DNA of 64,000 bases, taken from the NCBI RefSeq assembly GCF_036250695.1, contig NZ_CP109428.1:124001-188000 (forward strand), given 5' to 3'. Below, piece after piece: positions 10,231 to 19,772 of the stretch (positions within the stretch are counted from its first letter, which is position 1; every line of letters begins with the position of its first letter). The DNA comes from Streptomyces sp. NBC_01497. GTDB taxonomy: Bacteria > Actinomycetota > Actinomycetes > Streptomycetales > Streptomycetaceae. The position numbers were made by a program, and so were the translations under genes. Below the pieces are notes generated by a model. That model was not told the origin of the DNA. It did no database searches and was given only the letters and a program-made list of their open reading frames with translations.

Positions 10231-10477
10231 CGCGGTCCTGCAACGGGACCGCCGGCCTCCGGGCCCGGCATGACTGTTGCCTCCTGTCGAAGTCATGACC
10301 TGGGGGTGGTGTCACCAGGCCCGGGAGGTGCCGTCGGAGACGCTGATGAGAGGTCCGGCCACCATCCGGTCCGGCGCAATGCCGGACAGCCCTTGGGCGG
10401 CAGGTCTGCATAACGTGGATGCGCGCGTACGACACGCTCGCCGAGGCCAGCACGTTTAACTCGACTGGAAGGGACCG
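10231..10477 (+). ncRNA. Candidate IS110 bridge-RNA region, group A copy
   Basis: This is the non-coding segment upstream of the plus-strand IS110 transposase. It contains self-complementary stretches, for example GGTCCTGCAACGGGACC near 10235. Related sequence is found upstream of the other two group A copies, at 33520-33724 (reverse strand) and 3412-3511 plus 4867-5061. The position is where the bridge RNA of an IS110 element is expected. The call rests on position and conservation only. Confidence 0.45.
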
Positions 10478-11689
10478 ATGTTCGATACCGAAGACGTGGG
10501 CGCGTTCCTCGGCCTGGGCGTCGGCAACAGTGCTCATCACGGCCATGGGCTCACCCCGGCCGGTAAGAAGGTCTTCGACAAGCCGCTCCCGAACAGCGAG
10601 CCCAAGCTCCGGGCAGTCTTCGACAAACTGGATGCGAGGTTCGGGACCGTGCTGGTGATCGTCGGCCAGCCCGCCTCCATCGGAGCACTCCCTCTGACCG
10701 TCGCTCGCGATGCGGGCTGCAAAGTCGCCTACCTGCCCGGCCTAGCCATGCGCCGCATAGCCGACCTCTACCCGGGCGAGGACAAGAGCGACGCCAAGGA
10801 CGCCGCGGTGATCGCCGACGCCGGCCGCACCATGCCGCACACCCTGCGCTCCCTGGAACTGACCGACGAGATCACAGCAGAACTGACCGTCCTCACCCCC
10901 TTCGACCAGGACCTCGCAGCCGAAGCCACCCGCACCTCCAACCGCATACGCGGCCTGCTCACGCAGTTCCACCCCAGCCTCGAACGCGTACTCGGGCCAC
11001 GCCCCGACCACCAGGCCGTCACCTGGCTGCTGGAACGCCACGGCTCCCCCGCAGCTCTGCGGAAAGCCGGCCGCCGACGCCTCATCGAGCGCATCCGCCC
11101 CAAGGCCCCACGCATGGCCACCCGGCTGATCCACGACGTCTTCGACGCCCTGGACCAGCAGACCGTCGTCGCGCCCGGGACCGGCACACTCGACACCGTC
11201 ATCCCCTCCCTGGCCCGCTCCCTCTCAGCCGTCCATGAACAGCGCCGGGCCATGGAAACCCAGATCAACACCCTGCTGGAGGCTCACTCTCTTTCCCAGG
11301 TCCCGACCTCGATGCCGGGCGTCGGCGTCAGGACCGCCGCCGTGCTGCTCGTGACAGTCGGCGACGGCAGCGACTTCCCCAGCGCCGCCCACCTCGCCTC
11401 CTACGCCGGCCTCGCCCCTGCCACGAAGTTGTCGGGCACTTCCATCCACGGCGAACACGCACCCCGAGGAGGAAACCGGCAGCTTCAAACGCGCCACGTT
11501 CCTCTCCGCCTTTGCCTGCATGAACGCCGACCCAGCCTCCCTCACCTACGACGACCGGCACCGCGCCCGCGGCAAAACCACACCCAGGCGCCCCTGCGCC
11601 TCGCCCGCCAACGCATCAGCGTCCTGTCCGCCATGCTCCGCGACGAAACCTTCTACGAATCACGAGCCCCCGAAGCAGTCGTCGCATGA
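10478..11689 (+). CDS. IS110-family transposase (group A), full length but damaged
   Basis: A 403-residue open frame with the IS110 two-domain layout: a DEDD/RuvC-like N-terminus (DAKDAAVIADAGRTMPHTLR) and a C-terminal Transposase_20-type region (SMPGVGVRTAAVLL, SYAGLAPATKLSG). Two features suggest it is inactive. The first catalytic Asp is replaced: LGLGVGN here, LGLDVGK in the copy at 32.3-33.5 kb. Between about 11484 and 11578 the protein reads in a wrong frame: the alternative frame gives the expected RATFLSAFACMNADPASL. A one-base gain and a one-base loss therefore compensate each other and keep the ORF open. Confidence 0.75.
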   Translation: MFDTEDVGAFLGLGVGNSAHHGHGLTPAGKKVFDKPLPNSEPKLRAVFDKLDARFGTVLVIVGQPASIGALPLTVARDAGCKVAYLPGLAMRRIADLYPGEDKSDAKDAAVIADAGRTMPHTLRSLELTDEITAELTVLTPFDQDLAAEATRTSNRIRGLLTQFHPSLERVLGPRPDHQAVTWLLERHGSPAALRKAGRRRLIERIRPKAPRMATRLIHDVFDALDQQTVVAPGTGTLDTVIPSLARSLSAVHEQRRAMETQINTLLEAHSLSQVPTSMPGVGVRTAAVLLVTVGDGSDFPSAAHLASYAGLAPATKLSGTSIHGEHAPRGGNRQLQTRHVPLRLCLHERRPSLPHLRRPAPRPRQNHTQAPLRLARQRISVLSAMLRDETFYESRAPEAVVA

Positions 11690-11748
11690 CCAGCCCATCA
11701 GCAGTCCGGGCCGCCAGCACAACATTGCAGCAGCCGTCACGGCCGTCG

Positions 11749-12297
11749 TCAGCGTGCTGCGCCGCCCGCCCACACCAAGATCTCCGCAGCCGCGTGACGG
11801 ACAGCCACCTCACCGTCCCCCGCGAGCTGCACGCAGACCGCCGCAACATCAGGCAGGCTGTCCGCTCCGGCGAGGGCGTCATCCACCCCGGTCTGTATCC
11901 AGGTGGTGTGGCTGTCGTCGGCCGCGGCGAGCGCCAGAGCGATGAGTCGCACCGCTGCCAGCGTCCCCACCCGTGCCAGCGCCTCTGCCGTCTGTCGAGT
12001 CACTGCCGTGTCCTCGCGGTCCAGCAGCAGTGCCAACAACACTTCCGCTGCCACGGAGACAGCAGCAAGCGGAGCAAGGTCACGCCCGGCTCGAACACGC
12101 CGCGACGACAAAGGGGACAAAGTCCCAACCAAGGCCGTATGCAGCCCGATCATCGACTCCGACACACCAGACGCTCTCCACGCCGCACCGAGAACATCGA
12201 ACCAAGACCGCAGCCCGCTATGCACATAACGAAGTACATAGAGGCCCCCGGCGACAACCATCCACCACAGCCTGACCGACCCGACGCTGACCGGCAT
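11749..12297 (-). CDS. Possible HEAT-repeat-like hypothetical protein
   Basis: The minus-strand frame contains helical, Ala/Leu-rich repeats from about 12063 down to its end: EVLLALLLDREDTAVTRQTA, EALARVGTLAAVRLIALAL, and DVAAVCVQLAGDGEVAVRHA. This resembles actinomycete HEAT-repeat hypothetical proteins. The first 70-80 residues look unlike this and may not be translated. A plus-strand frame through the same bases has no recognisable family until about 12250. A remnant of a larger gene cut by IS activity is possible. Confidence 0.4.
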   Translation of the reverse strand: MPVSVGSVRLWWMVVAGGLYVLRYVHSGLRSWFDVLGAAWRASGVSESMIGLHTALVGTLSPLSSRRVRAGRDLAPLAAVSVAAEVLLALLLDREDTAVTRQTAEALARVGTLAAVRLIALALAAADDSHTTWIQTGVDDALAGADSLPDVAAVCVQLAGDGEVAVRHAAAEILVWAGGAAR

Positions 12298-12680
12298 GCG
12301 CCGCGAGGCACTGCACGCCCTGCTCGAAGAGCTGATCGTGCCTTACGCCTCGATCATCGAACAGCGACGTCACCGCCAGCGCGGTGGCAACCGCCGCCTG
12401 GGCACTCCTGCGGCGTCTTCCAGCAGAAGATCACCGACGGTGACCGGATCCTCTCGACCATCCTCTACCGACGCCGCGTCTGCACCCTCAACGTCCTCGC
12501 CGAACTGTTCGGCATCAGCCGCAGCACCCTCTGGAACGCGATCAACGACGTCCAGCCGATCCTCGACGCCCGCCGCGTCACCATCACCCCAGCCGAGCAC
12601 CAGCACTCCACCGCAGCTGGCCTCCTCGCCTGGATCGACGAGACGCATCCTGAAGACCACCGAGATGGGGACTGATAACC
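12250..12680 (+). pseudogene. Transposase-associated HTH fragment (ISAzo13-type downstream domain)
   Basis: Encoded pieces are SLTDPTLTGMRREALHALLE, then after a frame change RILSTILYRRRVCTLNVLAE and LFGISRSTLWNAINDV. The same pattern occurs near 8.7 kb and 63.6-64.0 kb. It looks like the helix-turn-helix segment associated with ISAzo13-like transposases or with HTH_Tnp_4-type IS5 proteins. Broken and partial. Confidence 0.45.
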
Positions 12681-12689
12681 AACGTGTTG

Positions 12690-13456
12690 TTTTGTGACGG
12701 CTTCAACTACGGCGGAACCCTCTCCTCTACGCCGGCCGTCAAGTCGGGGACGAGATGACGAAGGGGCTCAAGCCTCACAGGCGTTTCGGGGCAGGTGACG
12801 CCTGTACACCGATCGCGCGGCATCGGAAACGTTGGACCTCAGCCTGTGGTGAGACGTTCCGGCGCGGCTGGAACCGTCGCCGAAGGCATCCTTTGGCCGT
12901 CGTAGGAGAGCCGCTGGTCCCTGACGCGAAGGGTAGTACCAGTACGACCTTGCAGTACTATACACGCAGTGAGTAGTCCACTGCCCCTCTGCCGCACCCA
13001 ACTGGACCCCTCCGGTCACGTACGCAATACGGACCGTCCACCCCCGATCCGCGGCAGCATGCCGATCACCCTCCGCCGCCCCGAACGCTGCCCAGCCCTC
13101 CTCAATCACCGCCCCCGAAGCACGCCTGAGGCCGGCCGTCTCCGGCGATCGTCTAGACAAACTTGCCCCATAGCTACCTGCGCAGTACGAACTACCGTTC
13201 GCCGAGGCCTAACGATCACGTACTCCGGAGCGAGTTGAGCCCCCTTCACGGACAGTGGCCGGCGCGCCCTCGACCCGCTCATGCAGCTGCACGACACTAA
13301 CGCGACCTAGAAACTGAACTTGACAGTCCTCTTTCGGAAACTCGATAGTGGTGCGGCAGGGGCACCTCACGGCTGGGGAAACTCCGTCAACAGGCTCCGA
13401 GCTGGGTGTTTTGATCACTTAAGGGTGGCGGCACATCATAGGCGACCATCGCCGTT
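12690..13456. other. Intergenic region upstream of the SARP gene
   Basis: About 770 bases with no supported gene. It should contain the promoter of the SARP regulator. I could not pick out convincing -35/-10 boxes or SARP heptameric repeats by eye. Confidence 0.4.
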
Positions 13457-15457
13457 GTGGCCGTTAAGGTCCGTTCTAAAGGACGGTGCAGGGCGTTGGC
13501 CGTAGACCTTGAATTTTCACTACTGGGCCCGCTCCGAGCGTGGCGCAACGGGACGGAAGTAAGCCCAACCCAACCTCTTCAATGCGCAGTTCTGGCCTCA
13601 CTACTCCTGCGCGGTGGGGCACCGGTAAGCCTGCCCACCCTTGTAGACGACGTCTGGGGCCAGGAGGTGCCACCCTCCGCGATCGGGTCCCTTCGCACCT
13701 ACATCTACCGCCTCAGGCAGGGCCTCGGCGGCGAGGATGGAGCCGCGATCAAGTTGACAAGCGCCGGCTACTCCCTTGAGGTCGAGCCTGGCAGCCTAGA
13801 CTTGGACCGGTTCAAGACGCTGACGACGGCGGGTCGGGCGGCCCGCACAGCGGGAAACCACACGGAGGCCGGCGAGCGGTATGCAGCTGCCCTCGCTCTG
13901 TGGAAAGGCGCAGCCCTGGCGGGTGTCCCTGGACCGTACGCGCGGGCGCAGCGCACGAAACTGAGCGAACTGCGACTCGCCTCGCTCGAAGAAAAGCTGG
14001 CTGGCGACGTCGAACGAGGCCAGCATGTCGAGGCAGCCGCAGAGCTCTCAGCCCTCGTGGAGGAGTACCCCCTGAGGGAACGATTCTGCGAGCTGTTCAT
14101 GACTGCCCTGTACCTCGCGGGACGCCAGGCAGAGGCCCTCACCGCGTTCCACGTCGTCAGTCACACACTGCGTGAGGAGCTGGGCGTCAGCCCCTCTCCC
14201 AGTCTTCGACGTGTGCACGAACTGATCTTGACAGAAAGACTCGGCCAGGAGCGCCCGAACCAGAACGATACCGCGACGCAGTCACCGATCTCTACATTCG
14301 TCACACCAACGCAGCTCCCAGCCGCATTGCCTCACTTCGTAGGCCGCCAGGCCCAGCTCGATCGGGTGGAGAGTCTACTGAGTGCCGAACGGACAACGCC
14401 TGGCCCATTGACTATGTGCGTCATCGGCGGCCTCGCTGGCGTAGGGAAGACAGCATTCGCCGTCCAATTGGCCCACCGTCTAGCGTCCCGCTTTCCTCAT
14501 GGCGTGCTCTTCTCAGACTTGGGCAGCTTCGGTCCGACGGTAGAATCACAAGCCTCCGACGGCCCCGGACGAGCAGCATCCGACGTACTTGAAGAATTCC
14601 TCACAGCACTGGGCACCGCCCCAAGAAACATCCCCCCAAGTCGAAGAGCCAGATCGGCCCTCTTCCGCGGGCTCACCTCTGAGCGGAAGATGCTCATAGT
14701 TCTGGACAACGTGCACGGGTCCCACCAGGTCCGAGAGCTATTGCCGGGCGCGGGCGGATGCGCGGTAATCGTGACAAGCCGCAATCGACTGCCCGGGTTG
14801 CTTGCAACGCATCAAGCAGTGCCTTTGACCCTCGGCCCCTTCACCCGGGATGAAGGCCGAGAGTTGCTTACACACCAACTCGGCTATGCCCGGACCACGG
14901 ACGATCCGGCAGCCACCAATGCCATCGTCCGCTTGTGCGGCGGTCTCCCGCTCGCCCTTTCCATTGTCGCAGCCCGGGCGGTTTACCATCCAGCTCACGC
15001 CCTGTCGGGAATTGCTCAATCAATCGGAACACACCCTAGCCGTCTCGACGCCTTGAAAAACGAAGATGAGCCTGGGCTCGACACCAGAGAGGCCCTCTTC
15101 CAGTCCTACTCCATACTGGACTCTGCCTCTGCTCGTCTGTTCCGGCTGCTTGGCCTGCACGCTGGCCTTCGTTTTACAGATGACTGCGCAGCCCGACTCT
15201 CCGGAATCCCACTCTCACGTGCGCGATCCCTCTTGGGACGCCTCTCCCATGGCTCCCTGATCGAAGAGAACGACGATGGCCTGTACAGCTGCCACAAGCT
15301 GGTACTGGCCTACGCGGCAGAACTCGCGAAGGAGCACGAGACGATGGAACCGCAGCACATTCATTGCCTCTGCGTCGAGCGTCGCATCCGGACTACCCAG
15401 TCCAAACCACCCTGTCTACCCAAACCCACGTCGTCGCATCTTTGCACAAAAAGCTGA
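13457..15457 (+). CDS. SARP-family transcriptional regulator with NB-ARC domain
   Basis: An AfsR/SARP-type activator, a class that usually controls secondary-metabolite clusters. Residues about 17-100 form the OmpR-like winged-helix domain (EFSLLGPLRAW, DDVWGQEVPPSAIGSLRTYI). About 105-250 is the bacterial transcriptional activation domain (LRERFCELFMTALYLAGRQA). An NB-ARC ATPase follows with P-loop GGLAGVGKTA, Walker B LIVLDNV and GLPLAL. At 666 residues it ends soon after the ATPase and lacks the C-terminal TPR region of full AfsR; the last 40 residues look unrelated, so a late frameshift is possible. A TTG at 13496 is closer to the conserved start and has AAAGGA upstream, so the first 13 residues may not be made. 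No biosynthetic genes adjoin it. Confidence 0.88.
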   Translation: MAVKVRSKGRCRALAVDLEFSLLGPLRAWRNGTEVSPTQPLQCAVLASLLLRGGAPVSLPTLVDDVWGQEVPPSAIGSLRTYIYRLRQGLGGEDGAAIKLTSAGYSLEVEPGSLDLDRFKTLTTAGRAARTAGNHTEAGERYAAALALWKGAALAGVPGPYARAQRTKLSELRLASLEEKLAGDVERGQHVEAAAELSALVEEYPLRERFCELFMTALYLAGRQAEALTAFHVVSHTLREELGVSPSPSLRRVHELILTERLGQERPNQNDTATQSPISTFVTPTQLPAALPHFVGRQAQLDRVESLLSAERTTPGPLTMCVIGGLAGVGKTAFAVQLAHRLASRFPHGVLFSDLGSFGPTVESQASDGPGRAASDVLEEFLTALGTAPRNIPPSRRARSALFRGLTSERKMLIVLDNVHGSHQVRELLPGAGGCAVIVTSRNRLPGLLATHQAVPLTLGPFTRDEGRELLTHQLGYARTTDDPAATNAIVRLCGGLPLALSIVAARAVYHPAHALSGIAQSIGTHPSRLDALKNEDEPGLDTREALFQSYSILDSASARLFRLLGLHAGLRFTDDCAARLSGIPLSRARSLLGRLSHGSLIEENDDGLYSCHKLVLAYAAELAKEHETMEPQHIHCLCVERRIRTTQSKPPCLPKPTSSHLCTKS

Positions 15458-15772
15458 AGAGCCAAGCGAGTGCATTCAAATTTTGGCCCCCTCCTCCAGA
15501 ATGTCTGCAACTGACAGAGGATGCAGGGAGCCAAACGGGTGAAAGAGAACTGTCGGCGACGCATCCAGTGGTATGGTGCTCGCTCGATCGAGCGCAGCAG
15601 AGATACTTGAATCGACCACGGACTCATACTCCCCCGAGCCTGCCGACGAAGTAAACCACGACGACGTAAGCCCGGTATGCCAGGACTGCTCTGCACCCCG
15701 AGCCCGGCGGCCAAACAAAGTCTGCGGCCTTGAGTCCAAGGCAAAGCGATGCATCGAAGCTGAGCCTGAAGC

Positions 15773-16594
15773 GTGGCGGCCGGAGCGGAGGCGAAACTAT
15801 TGGCCAAGCGGGATTACCTGGCAGAATTTCTCGGCACAGCCGTCTTGTTCGGGCTCGGGCTGTGCTGTTTTGCGCTCGGCTTCTCTCACGGCTCACCTCT
15901 ACTCCGTGCCGTACCGAATAGTTACCTACGCAGCTTGATTACTGGAACAGCCTTCATCAGCATCAACACTGCCTTGATCTACTCACCACTCGGGAAGGTG
16001 AGCGGTGGGCACTTCAATCCGATGCTCACTGCGGCGTTCTATCGGCTCAGTAAGCTGACTGGGCCAGCCGCTGCAGCCTACGTTGCCGCTCAAGTAAGCG
16101 GCTCGCTGCTGGGATCCTGGGCAGCAGCGGCTGCCTTACATGGCCGCGTCGACGAGCTGGATCTCGGAGCGACGATACCCCGTCACGGACAAGCCGTCTG
16201 GGTTTTCTGTATCGAATTCACAGCGACCCTTCTACTGACGACGATCATCGTGAGGTTCGTTGATAGTCCGCGACTGATCCCGTTCACTGGCCTGGCCGCC
16301 GCCGGGCTAGGTATCCTCGTAATGGCCGTCGAGGCACCCATCTCGCGGACAAGCCTCAACCCTTTGCGCACACTCGGACCGGCAGTAATGAGTGACAGCT
16401 GGTCATATGCCTGGCTCTACCCTGCCGCCGCGCTCTCGGGAGCGTTTCTCGCCGCCGAAGGTTATAAGCACCTGCGCGGAGAAGTGGCATGCGGAAAGCT
16501 CATTCACGACAACAGGTACACATGCCACTTCGTGAACTGCCGTTATACACCGCAGAATCTAAACCCAAAGAGCGTTAATACCACGCGTGACTGA
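15773..16594 (+). CDS. MIP-family (aquaporin/glycerol facilitator-like) channel, atypical
   Basis: A membrane protein of 273 residues with about six hydrophobic segments and the two half-helix loops of the MIP family. The loops are altered: GGHFNPMLT for the first NPA box and SLNPLRTLGPAV for the second, where NPARDLGP is usual. The Asn-Pro pairs and the selectivity-filter-type Arg are kept. The Ala-to-Met and Ala-to-Leu changes would narrow or alter the pore, so water or glycerol transport should not be assumed. The C-terminal tail contains CGKLIHDNRYTCHFVNC, a Cys/His cluster that could bind metal. The GTG start has only a weak ribosome site. Nothing suggests co-transcription with its neighbours. 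Confidence 0.82.
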   Translation: MAAGAEAKLLAKRDYLAEFLGTAVLFGLGLCCFALGFSHGSPLLRAVPNSYLRSLITGTAFISINTALIYSPLGKVSGGHFNPMLTAAFYRLSKLTGPAAAAYVAAQVSGSLLGSWAAAAALHGRVDELDLGATIPRHGQAVWVFCIEFTATLLLTTIIVRFVDSPRLIPFTGLAAAGLGILVMAVEAPISRTSLNPLRTLGPAVMSDSWSYAWLYPAAALSGAFLAAEGYKHLRGEVACGKLIHDNRYTCHFVNCRYTPQNLNPKSVNTTRD

Positions 16595-16817
16595 CGATTT
16601 ATGAAGATGCGCCTCGGCCGGTGCAGCGTTGAATATCTGCGACGTAAGATCAGCCTCAATCATTCCTGATCGGCCGGCGGCGCCAAGCGAGAGTAGCGAG
16701 ACAGTCCCGCTTCAAACCAACTCGCAGGGCGCCGTCGAGGCGAATCAGCCCTGGACTCATGGGCGACTTAGCTAAAGCGTCCCGGCTCCCCCCGTAGAGA
16801 CGCTTCACTCCTTACCG
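16595..16817. other. Intergenic space between convergent genes
   Basis: About 220 bases between the convergent channel and DUF4331 genes. A bidirectional terminator would be expected, but no clear stem-loop with a T-run was identified. Confidence 0.3.
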
Positions 16818-17849
16818 TCAGTCCGTCGCAGGGTGAGCGTTAGGCGATCCGTAGTACGGGAACTCATTGATGATCCCATCACGATCGACAGCCACACCGT
16901 TATCGATCGGCGTATTCGTCTGCAGCGACAACATAACATTCATCACGTTGTCAGTCAGAGTCCGGCCATTGAACCCCGCGAAACCGAAGGAGGCCTCGGA
17001 ACCGAGCACGTAGGGGAGGGTGCTCGGGAAGAGGCGTGCCACGACCCGTTCAGCGTAAGCGACAGAGTTTTCCGTCGAGGCCGCCAGGTCGCACACCTTC
17101 CGCACGTTCTCGGTGACGATCTGCGAGAACCGCGGGGTCTCCATCGACGGAACAGTCTCGTTGTAGGCGTCTTTCTCCTCGGGGCCAGTGATGAAAATGT
17201 GCGTCATCAGGGGCAGGCCCCACCGGGCAACCTGGACCTCCGGCGCGTGGCCGTGAAGGGAGACCGTTGCCCAGGCGCGAACCGGATCTCCAGCATTGCC
17301 GATCAAGTCCGATGGGACTTCAAGCACGATCGCAGTAACGTTCCGGTTGCCGAAGTAGTTCTCACCGTTCCTGAAGGACTCCGGGGCAAAACGGCCCTGC
17401 ACGTAGGCGTCATGGAAGGCGTGGAGCCCAGACCGATTGGCTGCGAACAGCTCCGGCGCGATTCCCGCGAATACCTTCACATCGGAGGCTGCAGAGATGA
17501 CATCGCCGGTGGTGCCGCGCGCGATCACCTCACCGCCGGCTCCTTCGCTGGCGTCTGCCCCGACGGCTCGTAGGACTTCGACATCCTGAACGTGCTGGTC
17601 ACTACTAGAGTGATCGACTTTCCCGAACCGAATTTTGAAGGTGACTTCTTCGCGGGCATCACCATTGACATCGAACCGAAACGCGTACAGTCCTTCCTCG
17701 TGGAACGTGTCAGGGGCCTTAACGCCCGCATTCGGGTTCACTGCCAATGCCATGACGGTCTTCCCGGGTCCTCCGCGGAAGAGGTAGAAGTCCGTGATGT
17801 TCAGACGCGGGTCTTCCCTAGCGATGGTGGTGTCAAAGTGATGAGACAT
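16818..17849 (-). CDS. DUF4331 domain-containing protein
   Basis: 343 residues matching the DUF4331 family from the first residues: SHHFDTTIAREDPRLNITDF, then YLFRGGPGKTVMALAVNPNA, later FYGSPNAHP-type ending (YYGSPNAHPATD). The family function is unknown; members often carry secretion signals, but this one begins without an obvious signal peptide. GAAAGGCCAGAG precedes the ATG. The gene converges with the channel gene and has its own upstream region (17850-18110). Confidence 0.85.
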   Translation of the reverse strand: MSHHFDTTIAREDPRLNITDFYLFRGGPGKTVMALAVNPNAGVKAPDTFHEEGLYAFRFDVNGDAREEVTFKIRFGKVDHSSSDQHVQDVEVLRAVGADASEGAGGEVIARGTTGDVISAASDVKVFAGIAPELFAANRSGLHAFHDAYVQGRFAPESFRNGENYFGNRNVTAIVLEVPSDLIGNAGDPVRAWATVSLHGHAPEVQVARWGLPLMTHIFITGPEEKDAYNETVPSMETPRFSQIVTENVRKVCDLAASTENSVAYAERVVARLFPSTLPYVLGSEASFGFAGFNGRTLTDNVMNVMLSLQTNTPIDNGVAVDRDGIINEFPYYGSPNAHPATD

Positions 17850-18194
17850 GACTCTGGCCTTTCTTTCGGGTTACGGCAGTGACGCATTGACGAGGGTCTT
17901 GATTGCACCGCACACCCTCGTGAGCTTCTTGCACATTAGGGGTCGGCTGTGATCTGTCATGAAGAGGCCGCCTGAAGACAGCTCGCGGTCGCTTCGTTCT
18001 GACAACCAGAGACTGTACCCACTCGACGCGAGCAGGCAGGGTCGGCACGCTCGGCTCCGCCATCAACAACGTTAAAGTAATATCCCAGCGACCTGTCTAC
18101 GGAACATCCTTAGAGGGTCGGTCGGGCTACGTGAGAAACACGTCCCCAAGGCAATAGCACCCCGCTCAACGCCGCACCTCGACGTCTTGCTTTG

Positions 18195-18330
18195 GCCTGA
18201 TCGTTCGTTGGACTGAGCACGGAGACCCTTGCTGAGCGGTTGGTACCGAATGAGTTGTGGGAACTGTTTTGGCCGGTAGTGCCACCGACGGAGGACATAC
18301 GCCTGCAGCGCGGCGGGCGCAGGCGAGTCG
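18195..18330 (+). pseudogene. IS5-family N-terminal fragment
   Basis: A short frame encodes LSTETLAERLVPNELWELFW and PVVPPTEDIRLQRGGRRR, the first 45-odd residues of an IS5 transposase (DUF4096-like). It is cut abruptly where the IS1380 relic begins. Confidence 0.6.
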
Positions 18331-19361
18331 GGTTCGGCGAGCTGACCCCCTTTGGTATTGGTGGCGAAGCGGGTCAGCCGCAGTCCGTCGAGGTCGGTGA
18401 ACCGCAGTTGGGCAGCGCGGGTGCGGGCGTTCCTTGCGGACGATCAGGCGCATGCCCTTCGCCCATGAAGAGAGGTCGGGCATGTCGGTGATCTCTGCGA
18501 CCCAGGCGCCGGGCCGCTCGGTGCTGTCGGCGTCGTATGCCGGTGTCCATGCCTTCCTCAGGATCTTCAGGACGGCCTGGTGGATGAAGTCGGTGATGGT
18601 CACTCCGACGGAATAGGACAGACACCGGCCCGTCTCGGAGAGCCAGTCGAGGAAGGCATGGGTGCCGCCAGCGGAATCGGTGCGGATCAGAGTCTTCCAG
18701 CCTCGCCGCAGGCGCTTGGGGAGTTGGGCCAGGGCGAGTCGGGCGGTTTCGACGTGATCGCTCGCGGTGTTTGCGTTGCCGGACCGCAGCAACGCGGCGG
18801 CCGGCTTACCGGAACCGGCCTGGCCGTGGTCGACGAACGCGACGAGCGGACGATGGCCGAACGTCTTCTTCCAGGTCCCAGTGGCATCCTGCTTCTCGGA
18901 GTGAGCCAAGGACGAGCACGCCGTCGATGTCCACAGTCACCGAGCCCCCGGCGGCCGGACTTCTCGCCCCTGCCAGTTCCCGGACCCACGAGCGTACTTC
19001 GGCCCGATCCGACCGGATCGCGGTCAGCGCCTTCGGTCCGGCTGTGGCAAGGACGTCGATGAGCCCGGAGACCGTCGAGTCGGGTGCCACCGGGCCGAAC
19101 ACGTCCGGCTCGGCCTGCAGCACGCGACATCGGCGAGGCACTCCCCGCCCAGAGCCGCCGCGAGCGCGACATCCAGCAGGACCTTGCCCGGATCGTGCAC
19201 CGCAGACGGCTTGCGCCACGGCGCCAGTACCGCCGCCACGCGGTGTCGAGACCACACCTGCGGATCGGCTCGACCAGCAGCACCGCTCCGGCCTGCGAAA
19301 CCGTCCCGCTGCCCCCGCCCTCGACGTGGACACGCGGGTACAACCCGATACGCTTACCCAC
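18331..19361 (-). pseudogene. IS1380-family transposase, frameshifted
   Basis: This is a decayed relative of the IS1380 gene at 61.6-62.95 kb. It starts MGKRIGLYPRVHVEGGGSG, shifts frame after about 60 residues, and later pieces read TVDIDGVLVLGSLREAGCHW and KTLIRTDSAGGTHAFLDWLS. Multiple frame changes rule out function. Confidence 0.8.
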
Positions 19362-19772
19362 TTGGAGAGTGGTTCTTTCCTGCAGCTGACTGGACCCTAG
19401 AAAAGTCCCATCGTTTCAGGTCAGGGGCACTCTGCGCCCATTTGATCAAGGCATGGGCGAGCCCGCTCGTGAAAGCGTGATCCTAATATTGTAAGCAACA
19501 ATCGAGTGAGTTCGATGTGGCTGCTGCCATGCTGACCCCACTGTCGTACTCACGGTGGGGCCAGCACATGTCAACCGCACTAAATTCCGCCATACCCGCT
19601 CGACTCGGCCTCACCGCGGGGCTCGAGCACCGCGAACGGCTATAGGCCGCAGGCCCCCAAGATCCGGTCCTGTCGGGCAACGGGATGGGCAACCACGACC
19701 TCTCAGCCTTGACATCCAAGACTGCTTCCGGCGACGACCGGCCTTACGAGTTGGTGACGTCTGTCTTCATGA
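19362..19772. other. Intergenic, nothing recognised
   Basis: About 410 bases between the IS1380 relic and the 3' end of the transketolase gene. No open frame with support. Confidence 0.4.
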
